A stretch of DNA of 64,000 nucleotides from NCBI RefSeq assembly GCF_900098745.1, contig NZ_FQTT01000016.1:52457-116456 (forward strand), read 5' to 3'. The stretch comes from Actinomyces glycerinitolerans. Its GTDB lineage: Bacteria > Actinomycetota > Actinomycetes > Actinomycetales > Actinomycetaceae. The position numbers were made by a program, and so were the translations under genes. The notes beneath the pieces are model-generated. The model did not search any database. It saw only the letters and a list, made by a program, of their open reading frames with translations, and had not been told where the DNA came from. Shown one piece after another: positions 16,703 to 24,358 of this stretch (positions are counted from its first letter, which is position 1; every line of letters starts with the position of its first letter).

Positions 16703-17362
16703 ATGGCCGTGAAGTGGGAGCTTTCGTTCAGGATGCATCGTCCGGGTCAGGAGGATCGCATGGAGGAGGAGGCTGCGCGGTCCTGGGAGCTGATCCAGCA
16801 GCTGCGGGGCCTGCACCCCACCCTGGACCCGTGGCGTGAGAGCGATACGTCTAAGGCGAAGGCTGCGGCGAACCCGGAGATCACGACCTTGGAGGAGTTC
16901 CTCGCTGTCATGCACGCCAACATCGAACCTGACCTGTCTGGTGTGATGTTCGCGCTGTTTTCTGGGGATGTGGACCGGGCTGACGGCGCCTCCATCATGG
17001 TAATGATTGGTGGCTGGCAGCCCGATAAGGGTCACGTGGAACTTGATTTCCATAGTAGTGAGTTCGCTGATCTGCTCGTCGGTGATGAGTCCCTGGCTGA
17101 TCGCCTGGTCGCCATGGGTGCGGACATCCTGGAGCCGGAGATCGGCGCCCTTCGGCGTCGGGGGCATCCGGTTAAGGATCATCCTGAGCCGTATGACTAT
17201 GTGCAGGGGTGGAAGTTGTTCTTCCCGGCCTCCTCGCCGCACTGGGCGCAGGCCGGTGCCCTGGCCACGGCCTCCTACCCCACCGCCAACGGTGCGGTGT
17301 TCACCTACGGCAGCCCCGACACCTACCCCACGATCCTGGACACCTGGCCCAGGAGCGCCTGA
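16703..17362 (+). CDS. Immunity protein, Imm52-like, copy 1
   Basis: A 219-residue protein with no signal peptide. The N-terminal part (AARSWELIQQLRGLHPTL, WRESDTSKAKA) and middle FALFSGDVDRADGASI resemble Imm52 immunity proteins, which accompany Tox-REase-5 toxins; the dead Tox-REase-5 tip lies just upstream. GGAAGGGA lies about ten bases before the ATG. It is the first gene of a module duplicated at 18194-19625, with a copy about 85% identical. Assignment to Imm52 is by remembered pattern and context; a profile search would settle it. Confidence 0.6.
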   Translation: MAVKWELSFRMHRPGQEDRMEEEAARSWELIQQLRGLHPTLDPWRESDTSKAKAAANPEITTLEEFLAVMHANIEPDLSGVMFALFSGDVDRADGASIMVMIGGWQPDKGHVELDFHSSEFADLLVGDESLADRLVAMGADILEPEIGALRRRGHPVKDHPEPYDYVQGWKLFFPASSPHWAQAGALATASYPTANGAVFTYGSPDTYPTILDTWPRSA

Positions 17363-17463
17363 GCACCCGCTCCACACCCACCGACTGTGGTTCCAAAGCC
17401 CGCCCCGGGCGCTGACACGCGCCCCTGGGGCGGGCCACCCTGCCCTGTCCGGCTCCCGTCGAG

Positions 17464-17613
17464 GTCAAGCCCGGCAGCGCACGCTACGGAGGACAACAAG
17501 AAGCATTCGACAGCATGGTCTCGCCGGACAACCCCGCCCGGGTGACGCTGCCGGACGGACGCATCATCGAAATCACCGAGGTCGAACTCCTTCAAGCACC
17601 CAGACAATACTGA
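17464..17613 (+). pseudogene. Toxin C-terminal tail remnant, copy 1
   Basis: An open 49-codon tail without its own start or upstream domain. It contains GQQEAFDSMVSPDNPARVTL and then PDGRIIEITEVELL before TGA 17611-17613. A matching remnant lies in the second module at 18945-19088. It looks like the end of a lost toxin gene that once preceded the Imm1-like gene. Confidence 0.5.
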
Positions 17614-17644
17614 TCACCCACCCCAACGACAATAGGAAGTAACC

Positions 17645-18142
17645 GTGAGACGTTTCGCCACATGGGACGTAGACGCCCGTTACGGGAAACAAGAAGAGTT
17701 TAAGGTTCGTCAGACTCCGGAGATGATCGCCGACGACATCGCGCATGATCTGACTTACCCGACATTTCTTACCGGGGGACCCCGCTTCGCTTTGGGTGTT
17801 TGGGAGTTACCTGATGGAAAGGACATCCGTCAGGTGCCTGATGACGATCCCTCCCGGGGTTACTACATGCAGGCGGCTGGGTCGAATCGGGCGTTGACGA
17901 TCGAGGCCCGCGTACCCGACCCGGACGGGGGTTACATCCACTATGTGCTGGCCCGCGAACCCGTCGCGGACCCTGACCGGTGGGTGCCACTGTCCTGGGA
18001 CAACGGCTCGCCCGAGCTCTACACCATCCACCTGCACCCCGAGGAGATCTTCACCGGCCAGCAGGCCGTGCCCGTCTTCCGCGACTACATCATCAACGCC
18101 CGTCTCCCCGACCCCCAACTACTGCGCGTAATCGACATCTGA
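17645..18142 (+). CDS. Imm1-like immunity protein, copy 1
   Basis: A 165-residue acidic protein. The C-terminal half (SNRALTIEARVPDPDGGY ... LYTIHLHPEEIFTGQQAV, then VFRDYIINARLPDPQLL) has the layout of Imm1-type immunity proteins, whose known partners include deaminase toxins. GTG 17645 has AGGAAG six bases upstream. A paralogue is at 19125-19625; the last 85 residues are nearly identical while the first 70 have diverged. Family assignment is tentative. Confidence 0.5.
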   Translation: MRRFATWDVDARYGKQEEFKVRQTPEMIADDIAHDLTYPTFLTGGPRFALGVWELPDGKDIRQVPDDDPSRGYYMQAAGSNRALTIEARVPDPDGGYIHYVLAREPVADPDRWVPLSWDNGSPELYTIHLHPEEIFTGQQAVPVFRDYIINARLPDPQLLRVIDI

Positions 18143-18193
18143 CCGGGCCAGCGCCCTGCTCAAGGCCTCACCGCCGACGGTATGGTGCTGGGC

Positions 18194-18853
18194 ATGACTG
18201 TGAAGTGGGAGCTTTCGTTTAGGACTGACCGTCCGGGGCAGGAGGATCGCATGGAGGAGGAGGCTGCGCGGTCCTGGGAGCTGATCCAGCAGTTGCGGGG
18301 CCTGCACCCCACCCTGGACCCGTGGCGCGAGAGCAACACGTCTAAGGCGAAGGCTGCGGCGAACCCGGAGATCACGACCCTGGAGGAGTTCCTCGCCGTT
18401 ATGCACGCCAACATCAAACCCGACCTGTCCGGTGTCAGGTTCTCTTTGTTCTCCGGGGATGTGGACCGGGCCGACGGCGCCTCCATCAGCATTGCGATCG
18501 GTGGCTGGCAACCCGATAAGGGTCACGTAACCCTCAGGTTCCATAGTAGTGAGTTCGCTGATCTGCTCGTCGGTGATGAGTCCCTGGCTGATCGTCTGGT
18601 CGCCATGGGTGCGGACATCCTGGAGCCGGAGATCGGGTGCCTTTCTCGTGAGGACTTTCCGGTCAGGGATGAGCCTGAGCCGTATGACTATGTGCAGGGG
18701 TGGAAGATGTTCTTCCCGGCCACCTCACCCCACTGGGCGCAGGCCGGTGCCCTGGCCACGGCCTCCTACCCCACCGCCAACGGTGCGGTGTTCACCTACG
18801 GCAGCCCCGACACCTACCCCACCATCCTGAACACCTGGCCCAGGAGCGCCTGA
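18194..18853 (+). CDS. Immunity protein, Imm52-like, copy 2
   Basis: A 219-residue paralogue of 16703-17362, collinear over the whole length. Differences cluster at residues about 75-100, 108-118 and 148-160, the kind of local change expected at a toxin-binding face. I place the start at ATG 18194, matching the start of copy 1; an in-frame ATG at 18182 would add four residues. No strong ribosome site is visible at either. Confidence 0.6.
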   Translation: MTVKWELSFRTDRPGQEDRMEEEAARSWELIQQLRGLHPTLDPWRESNTSKAKAAANPEITTLEEFLAVMHANIKPDLSGVRFSLFSGDVDRADGASISIAIGGWQPDKGHVTLRFHSSEFADLLVGDESLADRLVAMGADILEPEIGCLSREDFPVRDEPEPYDYVQGWKMFFPATSPHWAQAGALATASYPTANGAVFTYGSPDTYPTILNTWPRSA

Positions 18854-18944
18854 GCACCCGCTCCACCCCCACCGACTGTGGTTCCAGGGCCCGCCCCGGG
18901 CGCTGACACGCTCCTGGGGCGGGCCGCCCTGTCTTGCCTGACTC

Positions 18945-19088
18945 AAGTCGGGCAGCGCACGCCGGGGAGTACAGCAGAAGCCGTTCGACAGCCTGGTCTC
19001 GCCGGACAACCCCGCCCGGGTGACGCTACCGGACGGACGCACCATCGAAATCACCGAGACAATGACACTACGGGCACCGAAGCAGTAG
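18945..19088 (+). pseudogene. Toxin C-terminal tail remnant, copy 2
   Basis: Counterpart of 17464-17613: SLVSPDNPARVTLPDGRTIE then ITETMTLRAPKQ before TAG 19086-19088. No start codon or toxin domain precedes it. Its presence at the same place in both modules shows that the remnant existed before the tandem duplication. Confidence 0.5.
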
Positions 19089-19124
19089 CCCGCAACCGCT
19101 AAACAACCCAAGGAGGCCCGGGGT

Positions 19125-19625
19125 ATGAGTAACTTTGTTACGTGGACCGTTGATAACCACTCCGGGAGGCTTGAGGTTTTTACGCGGCCTCAGACTCCCG
19201 AGAGAATCGCAGATGATGTTGCACACGACCTGACTTATCCGAGTTTTTTCACCGGAGGACCGATCTTCGCCTTAGGAGTTCAACCTATTCCAGAGGGTAT
19301 CGATGTCCCCGACGACCTTCCCGACGATGATCCTGAGCGGATGCGGTATATTCAGGCGGCTGGGTCGAATCGGGCGTTGACGATCGAGGCCCGCGTACCC
19401 GACCCGGATGGCTCGTATGTTCATTACGTGTTGGCGCGTGAACCCGTCGCCGATCCGGACCGGTGGGTGCCACTGTCCTGGGACAACGGCTCGCCCGAGC
19501 TCTACACCATCCACCTGCACCCCGAGGAGATCTTCACCGGCCAGCAGGCCGTGCCCGTCTTCCGCGACTACATCATCAACGGCCAACTCCCCGACCCCCA
19601 GCTCCTGCGCCCCATCGATGTCTGA
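19125..19625 (+). CDS. Imm1-like immunity protein, copy 2
   Basis: A 166-residue paralogue of 17645-18142. The N-terminus (WTVDNHSGRLEVFTRPQTPE) and the segment at about 50-70 differ strongly between copies, whereas the last 85 residues are almost the same (RALTIEARVPDPDG onward). AAGGAGG lies 8-9 bases before the ATG, a stronger site than that of copy 1. It is the last gene of the island before the palindromic repeat at 19678. Confidence 0.5.
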   Translation: MSNFVTWTVDNHSGRLEVFTRPQTPERIADDVAHDLTYPSFFTGGPIFALGVQPIPEGIDVPDDLPDDDPERMRYIQAAGSNRALTIEARVPDPDGSYVHYVLAREPVADPDRWVPLSWDNGSPELYTIHLHPEEIFTGQQAVPVFRDYIINGQLPDPQLLRPIDV

Positions 19626-19677
19626 CCGGAGTGACGGCTGTGTGAGCACCTGACTGGAGGGCGTGGCTCCGTCTGTT

Positions 19678-19736
19678 ACGAGCTTTTGCACCCTGGTGTG
19701 CAGGAATTTGCCGCACACCAGGGTGCAAAGGCTCGT
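19678..19736. repeat. Palindromic repeat, copy 2
   Basis: Same arms as 5227-5285 (19678-19700 and 19714-19736, one mismatch in the right arm) around a 13-base loop. The following bases (GTAGTAGAGG against GTAGCAGAGG) are also shared. It lies between the convergent toxin island and the Nudix gene, where it may serve as a two-way terminator hairpin. Confidence 0.85.
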
Positions 19737-19807
19737 AGTAGAGGACAAAGGCTCGCAACAGCGACGCTGCGACGTCGTCCGTCACCGGAGCCGCGTCAAG
19801 GAGCCCG

Positions 19808-20299
19808 TCACTGGAAGCGCGCGCCTGCGGACGGGTCGGCGAGCCACGCCAGGGCGGCGTCGATGCGGCCCGGGGTGGAGCCCACCAGCGGGGTCGGCAG
19901 CGCATCCGGTGCGAACCAGTCCACCGCCGTCGACTCCTCGTCGGCCACATGCGCCCGCGCCACCGCGGCCGCATCTGCCCGGGCGGCGAAGGTGATGTCC
20001 ATGAACACGCAGCGGTCGCCGTTGGGGAACACATGCGGTTCCCCGGCGCTCACCCCGGCCACCCCGAGGATCTCCGCGTCGACGCCGGTCTCCTCCAGGC
20101 ACTCGCGTCGGGCCGCGGCGGCAGGCTGTTCCCCGGGCTCAGGGATGCCGGAGACCACCGCCCAGGCGCCGTTATCGGAGCGTCGTCCCAGCAGCAGCCG
20201 CCCGTCCGGGGACACCACTACCACGCTGACGCCGGGCAGCCACAACTGCTCGTGCCCGATCTTCCTGCGTAGCTCGATGATGAACTCGGGGGTCGCCAC
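19808..20299 (-). CDS. Nudix hydrolase
   Basis: A 163-residue Nudix-fold pyrophosphohydrolase. The Nudix box (G x5 E x7 REUxEExGU) is complete: GIPEPGEQ then ARRECLEETGV near residues 71-92. GLY/VSVVVVSPDGRLLL before it is the first strand of the fold. Substrate is not predictable; close relatives act on (deoxy)nucleoside diphosphate derivatives. GTG start, six bases after the gatD stop, so it is the last gene of murT-gatD-nudix. Confidence 0.88.
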   Translation of the reverse strand: MATPEFIIELRRKIGHEQLWLPGVSVVVVSPDGRLLLGRRSDNGAWAVVSGIPEPGEQPAAAARRECLEETGVDAEILGVAGVSAGEPHVFPNGDRCVFMDITFAARADAAAVARAHVADEESTAVDWFAPDALPTPLVGSTPGRIDAALAWLADPSAGARFQ

Positions 20300-20305
20300 G
20301 GCGCG

Positions 20306-21070
20306 TCACCTCGGCCGGGAGGCGGCGACGTTGCTGGCGCGGCGGGCGTCGGCGTCGTCGATCGGTAGCGGATCCCAGGCCCCACTGCGCAACTCGACCG
20401 CGCGCTGCAACAGCCAGTCGGCCACCGCGGGGTTCTTCGGCAGGATCGGGCCGTGCAGGTAGGTGCCGATCACGTGTTTGAACCGGGCCCCCTCCGCACC
20501 GTCCTTGCCGTTGTTGCCGGCCCCGGAGCGCACCGTTCCCAGGGGCTCGGCGCCGGGGCCGAGCGTGGTCAGTCCGGAGTGGTTCTCATAGCCGACCACC
20601 CGGCCGAATTCGGGTGAGTCCAGCACGATGTTGCCGATCAGCCGCCCCGATCCGGCCACCGTCTCGGCGTCCAGCAGCCCGATTCCGGGAATCTCGGAGC
20701 GCTCGCCGGTCACGAAGCGGTGCCCGAACAACTGGTACAGGCCGCAGATGACCAGCATCGGCACGCCGTCGGCCGCCCACTGCCGCAGGCGCGGGCCGAT
20801 TTGGACCAGGTCGTCCTTGATGCGCTCCTGCCCGGAGTCCTGGCCGCCGCCGCCCAGCACCAGGTCCACCTCCTGCGGCATCTCGTCGCCGGGGTTGTAG
20901 GAGTGCAGCTCGACGTCGTAGCCGTGCCACTGGCCGCGGCGGGCCAGGGTGAGCAGGTTCCCCCAGTCGCCGTAGATGTTCATGTCCCGCGGATACAGCT
21001 GCAGCACGCGGATGCGGCCGCGGGCGGGGCCGGAGCCGGTGTGGTTGTAGACGGTGGGGTCGGTGCTCAT
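20306..21070 (-). CDS. gatD: Lipid II isoglutaminyl synthase, glutaminase subunit GatD
   Basis: With MurT it amidates the D-glutamate of lipid II, which affects peptidoglycan cross-linking. The 254-residue class I glutamine amidotransferase shows the family start LQLYPRDMNIYGDWGN, the nucleophile in PMLVICGLYQLFGHRF near residue 109, GYENHSGLT near 161, and the catalytic histidine in YLHGPILPKNP near 207. The ATG overlaps the murT stop by four bases. The last 30 residues are extra and poorly ordered by composition. Confidence 0.93.
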   Translation of the reverse strand: MSTDPTVYNHTGSGPARGRIRVLQLYPRDMNIYGDWGNLLTLARRGQWHGYDVELHSYNPGDEMPQEVDLVLGGGGQDSGQERIKDDLVQIGPRLRQWAADGVPMLVICGLYQLFGHRFVTGERSEIPGIGLLDAETVAGSGRLIGNIVLDSPEFGRVVGYENHSGLTTLGPGAEPLGTVRSGAGNNGKDGAEGARFKHVIGTYLHGPILPKNPAVADWLLQRAVELRSGAWDPLPIDDADARRASNVAASRPR

Positions 21071-22506
21071 TTCATGACCTCCTCGACCTCGGTGAGCCGC
21101 CCGAGGCGAGCACGCAGGGCCAACATGGCGGTGTAGGTGGTGTACACGCGCATGGGGCGGTCTTCAGCGGCGGCACGCGCGCGCAGGGTGTCCAGGCCGG
21201 CCTCCAGGTCCGGTTCGACGACGCCGACGGGTACCTCGTCGTAGCGCAGCCGCAGCGCCATGTCCCAGGCGCGCACCCCGGTGACGACGGCGACCCCGGC
21301 CCGCTTGAGGGAGGTGAAGTCCACGTCCCACAGCCAGGACATGTCACGGCCGTCGGCGTACTCGTCGTTGATGGCGATCATGATGAGCTCGTCGGGCCGA
21401 CCCCGGCCCGCGGCGGGTGCTGCAGTGGTGCTGGGCGCGCTGCCGGCATCCACGGTGTCGGTCCGACTGGTGGCGTCGGCCTGGGCGGTGGGCGCGGACA
21501 TGAGGCTCATGCGGAAGCCCGCCGGATTCTTCACCAGGGACAGCTGCACCGGACGACCGTCCAGGGTGATGACCTCACCGCGGCCGAAGGCCGGGCGGAT
21601 CTCGGACAGGGTCGCCAGCAGGCGTGGCAGGTCGGCCCGGTCGCCAAGCACCTCCAGCACCAGGGTCAGGGCGGCACAGGCGTTGAGCACATTGTGGATG
21701 CCCGGAATGGCGAAGGCGACCCGGTGTTCGGTGCCGTCCACCTCAATGGTGGCCTCGTTGCCGGCCAGCGCCACCAGGCGCACGCGCGGAGCCGGGCAGG
21801 GGGAGTCGGCGCCGGCGGTGGACTCGACGGCGTCGTCGGCGAGCGCCCCGGGTGCGCCGCCCGCGTCCGCCTGCTCGGTACGCAGATCGTCGTCGGACAG
21901 GAAAACCGAACGCAGGGCGGGGCCGACCCCGAAGGCGGCGGTGCGGGAGGCCAGGCCCCCCAGGAAGCGCTCCCCGTTCAGGCGCGGGTCGTCGGCGTTG
22001 ACCACCACCACGTCGCGCGTGGCCAGGGCGGCCTGGCGCAGCAGGGAGGCGGTGTAGTCGATCTCGCCGAAGCGGTCGAGCTGGTCGCGCATGACGTTGA
22101 GCATGAGCGCCGCCCGCGGCCTGACGGAGCGGACGAAGTGGACGGCGTGGGCCTCGTCGAGCTCCAGCACGGCGACGTCGGCGTCCAGGTGGCCGGCGGC
22201 GTTGACCTCGGTGAGTAGGGCGGCGAGCACTCCGCGCACGAAGTTGGAGCCGGTGCGGTTGGTGAAGACCTTCAAGCCCTGGTCGCGCAGCAGCTGGACG
22301 ACCATCTTGGTGGTGGTGGTCTTGCCGTTCGTGCCGGAGACGAGCACCACCCCGTGCGGCAGCCGGTCCAGGGTGCGGGCGAGGAAGCCGGGGTCCGTGC
22401 GCTCCATGACCAGGCCGGGGAAGGCGGTGCCACCGGAGCCGCCGCCGCGCAGGCGAGCCAGGGTGCGGGCCGTACGGCCGAGTGCGACGGTGAGGCGTGA
22501 ACGCAT
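21067..22506 (-). CDS. murT: Lipid II isoglutaminyl synthase, Mur-ligase subunit MurT
   Basis: ATP-dependent ligase subunit of MurT/GatD. The 479-residue protein has the P-loop SGTNGKTTTTKM near residue 57, the Mur ligase middle region (LELDEAHAVHFVRS, MLNVMRDQLDRFGEIDYT), and a DUF1727-type C-terminal domain (IAINDEYADGRDMSWLWDVDF). In most MurT proteins a Cys4 zinc ribbon is inserted in the middle domain; here that position holds a Gly/Ala/Asp-rich stretch (about 208-242) with a single cysteine. Start ATG has AGGAG five bases upstream. Confidence 0.92.
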   Translation of the reverse strand: MRSRLTVALGRTARTLARLRGGGSGGTAFPGLVMERTDPGFLARTLDRLPHGVVLVSGTNGKTTTTKMVVQLLRDQGLKVFTNRTGSNFVRGVLAALLTEVNAAGHLDADVAVLELDEAHAVHFVRSVRPRAALMLNVMRDQLDRFGEIDYTASLLRQAALATRDVVVVNADDPRLNGERFLGGLASRTAAFGVGPALRSVFLSDDDLRTEQADAGGAPGALADDAVESTAGADSPCPAPRVRLVALAGNEATIEVDGTEHRVAFAIPGIHNVLNACAALTLVLEVLGDRADLPRLLATLSEIRPAFGRGEVITLDGRPVQLSLVKNPAGFRMSLMSAPTAQADATSRTDTVDAGSAPSTTAAPAAGRGRPDELIMIAINDEYADGRDMSWLWDVDFTSLKRAGVAVVTGVRAWDMALRLRYDEVPVGVVEPDLEAGLDTLRARAAAEDRPMRVYTTYTAMLALRARLGRLTEVEEVMK

Positions 22507-22539
22507 GGGGCTCCTGCTTGTGGTCGACGGCGGACCGCC

Positions 22540-24216
22540 TCAGTCTAGATGAGTGCCTCCGCGTTGGCGGTGTGACGTGGAGGCGGGCGGGACGACGACG
22601 CGCAGTGCGGCGGGCTCGGCCTCGGCGACCAGCTTCCGGGTGCGGCCCACGGGGTCGCCGTCGAGCTCGAAGGGGACCGGCTCGGGCGTGGTCAGGGTCA
22701 GCCGACGGGCCTGGTGGTGGCTGAGGCCGTCGACGTCCTGGCCGATCAGCAGGCCGGCGCCGACCTTGGCCCAGTCGGTGATCCGGTTGGGGCCGGTGAG
22801 AAGCAGGTCCACGCGGCCGTCGTCGGGGGCGGCGTGGGGGAAGATCGTCATGCCGCCGGTGATGGTGCCGACGTTGCCCAGCAGTGCCATGACCACTCGG
22901 TGCTCGGCGGAGGCGGCGGGAGTGCCCGCGCCGGTGCCGCTGTCTTCGTCGCCGTCGAGCTCCACCCGCACCGTGAACGGGTCCGGCACCGCGTTCTGCA
23001 CCGCGGCCACCACGTAGGCGCCGGAGCGGATCACCTTCTTCAGATCCTCGCTGGTGTCCGCCATGATGCGGGCATCCAGGCCGAGGCCGGCCATGACCAC
23101 GAAGCGTTCGGTGCCGCCGTCCCAGGTGCAGCGCACGACGTCGATGGCGCGGGTGGGGCCGGACAGGGCCAGGCGCAGGGCGGCGTCGGTGTCGAGCGGC
23201 ACCTGTAGGTTGCGGGCCAGCAGGTTGCCGGTGCCGGTGGGCAGCAACGCCATGGGCACGCCGCTTCCCGCCAGTTCGCTGGAGACGGCGCGCACGGTGC
23301 CGTCCCCGCCGGCGGCCAGCACCAGGTCGACGCCGGCGGCCAGGGCGCGGCGGGTCTGCTCGTGGCCGACGTCGTCGGGGGCGGTCTCCAACCAGAGGGT
23401 GGGCTGCCAGCCGGCCGCCAGCACTTCGGACTCCACGCGCCGACGCAGCAGAGACAGGTCGTCGAACTTGGTGGGGTTGTAGACGATGGCGGCGCGCTTG
23501 TCCACGGTGGTAGACGGCAGGCCGATATGCGCCCAGGACGCGAGGATCTCCTCGGTTCCGCCCACGCTGAGCGAGAAGGTCGCCACCGTCGCGCCGAGTA
23601 GCACGCCGCCGATCAGATCGGAGACGGACTGCAGGCCCATGGCCCACTGGCCCGCGCAGGTGACGGCGACGGCGACCACGCCCGCCAGCCGCCACAGGCG
23701 CACCTGGGAGGTGGGACGGCGGTGGGCCCGCGTGAGCGTGACCAGCACCCAGGCGGCCACGGTCATGGCGACGGCGTGCCCGGCGGGGTAGGCGAAGCCG
23801 CGGTAGGACAGGGAGTCGGCGAAGGCGGAGGAGGGGCGTGCGTGGTCGATCCAGGTGGCGATGGCGATCTGGAGTGGCAGGCCGAGCAGGGAGGTGGTCA
23901 GGGCGGTCGACAGGCGCCGCATGCGCTGCTGGTAGGTGACGACGGCGGCCGCGGCGATGGCCGTGTAGATCAGCACCGGGTGGGTGAGCAGGGAGATCGC
24001 CTCGAGCACCTGCCCCCGTCCCGAGCGCGGTGGCAGCATGGGCACCGTCAGGGCGGCGTCGAGGCGGTCGGTGAGTCCGGTGCGAACCAGGACGGTCCAG
24101 GCGGCGAATGCCAGCGCGCCCAGGATCCAGGCGCCGTAGCCGAGCTCCCAGCGGCGGCGCAGGCGGTCGGCGACGCCGGCAAGCCGGTCGTTGAAAGTGC
24201 CGAGACGGGCGGACAC
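22540..24216 (-). CDS. PAP2-diacylglycerol kinase family fusion
   Basis: A 558-residue membrane enzyme. Residues about 20-225 are a PAP2-like bundle of six hydrophobic segments; about 240-550 is a diacylglycerol kinase catalytic domain with AAIVYNPTKFDDL, AAGGDGTVRAVSSELAG and PTGTGNLLARNL. The kinase half should phosphorylate a lipid such as diacylglycerol or an undecaprenol-related lipid. The PAP2 motifs are degenerate: PAGH stands for PSGH, and GQWAMGLQSVSD stands for SRx5HxxxD, with both R and H replaced by Q. The PAP2 half may thus only anchor or bind lipid. GTG 24216 has AAGGAG four bases upstream. Confidence 0.85.
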   Translation of the reverse strand: MSARLGTFNDRLAGVADRLRRRWELGYGAWILGALAFAAWTVLVRTGLTDRLDAALTVPMLPPRSGRGQVLEAISLLTHPVLIYTAIAAAAVVTYQQRMRRLSTALTTSLLGLPLQIAIATWIDHARPSSAFADSLSYRGFAYPAGHAVAMTVAAWVLVTLTRAHRRPTSQVRLWRLAGVVAVAVTCAGQWAMGLQSVSDLIGGVLLGATVATFSLSVGGTEEILASWAHIGLPSTTVDKRAAIVYNPTKFDDLSLLRRRVESEVLAAGWQPTLWLETAPDDVGHEQTRRALAAGVDLVLAAGGDGTVRAVSSELAGSGVPMALLPTGTGNLLARNLQVPLDTDAALRLALSGPTRAIDVVRCTWDGGTERFVVMAGLGLDARIMADTSEDLKKVIRSGAYVVAAVQNAVPDPFTVRVELDGDEDSGTGAGTPAASAEHRVVMALLGNVGTITGGMTIFPHAAPDDGRVDLLLTGPNRITDWAKVGAGLLIGQDVDGLSHHQARRLTLTTPEPVPFELDGDPVGRTRKLVAEAEPAALRVVVPPASTSHRQRGGTHLD

Positions 24217-24358
24217 GGGGCTCCTTCACGCTGATGTCGCTGGGCGGCGCGCGGGCCGCCGGCGGTGCGGCGCCAAATTACCAGGGGCGCGTGCGGTGGA
24301 GCTGTGTGCCCGCCCGTCCCGACGAGGTGGGTGGGGATGCGGCGTCGGTTGTGCCCGG

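Larger units (their letters stand above)
16703..19625 (+). repeat. Tandem duplication of a ~1.45-kb immunity module
   Basis: The order Imm52-like, GC-rich spacer, toxin-tail remnant, Imm1-like occurs twice (16703-18142 and 18194-19625), with corresponding starts 1491 and 1480 bases apart. The non-coding spacers (from GAGCACCCGCTCCAC to the remnant) are also conserved, so this is a DNA duplication rather than separate acquisition of similar genes. Confidence 0.85.
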
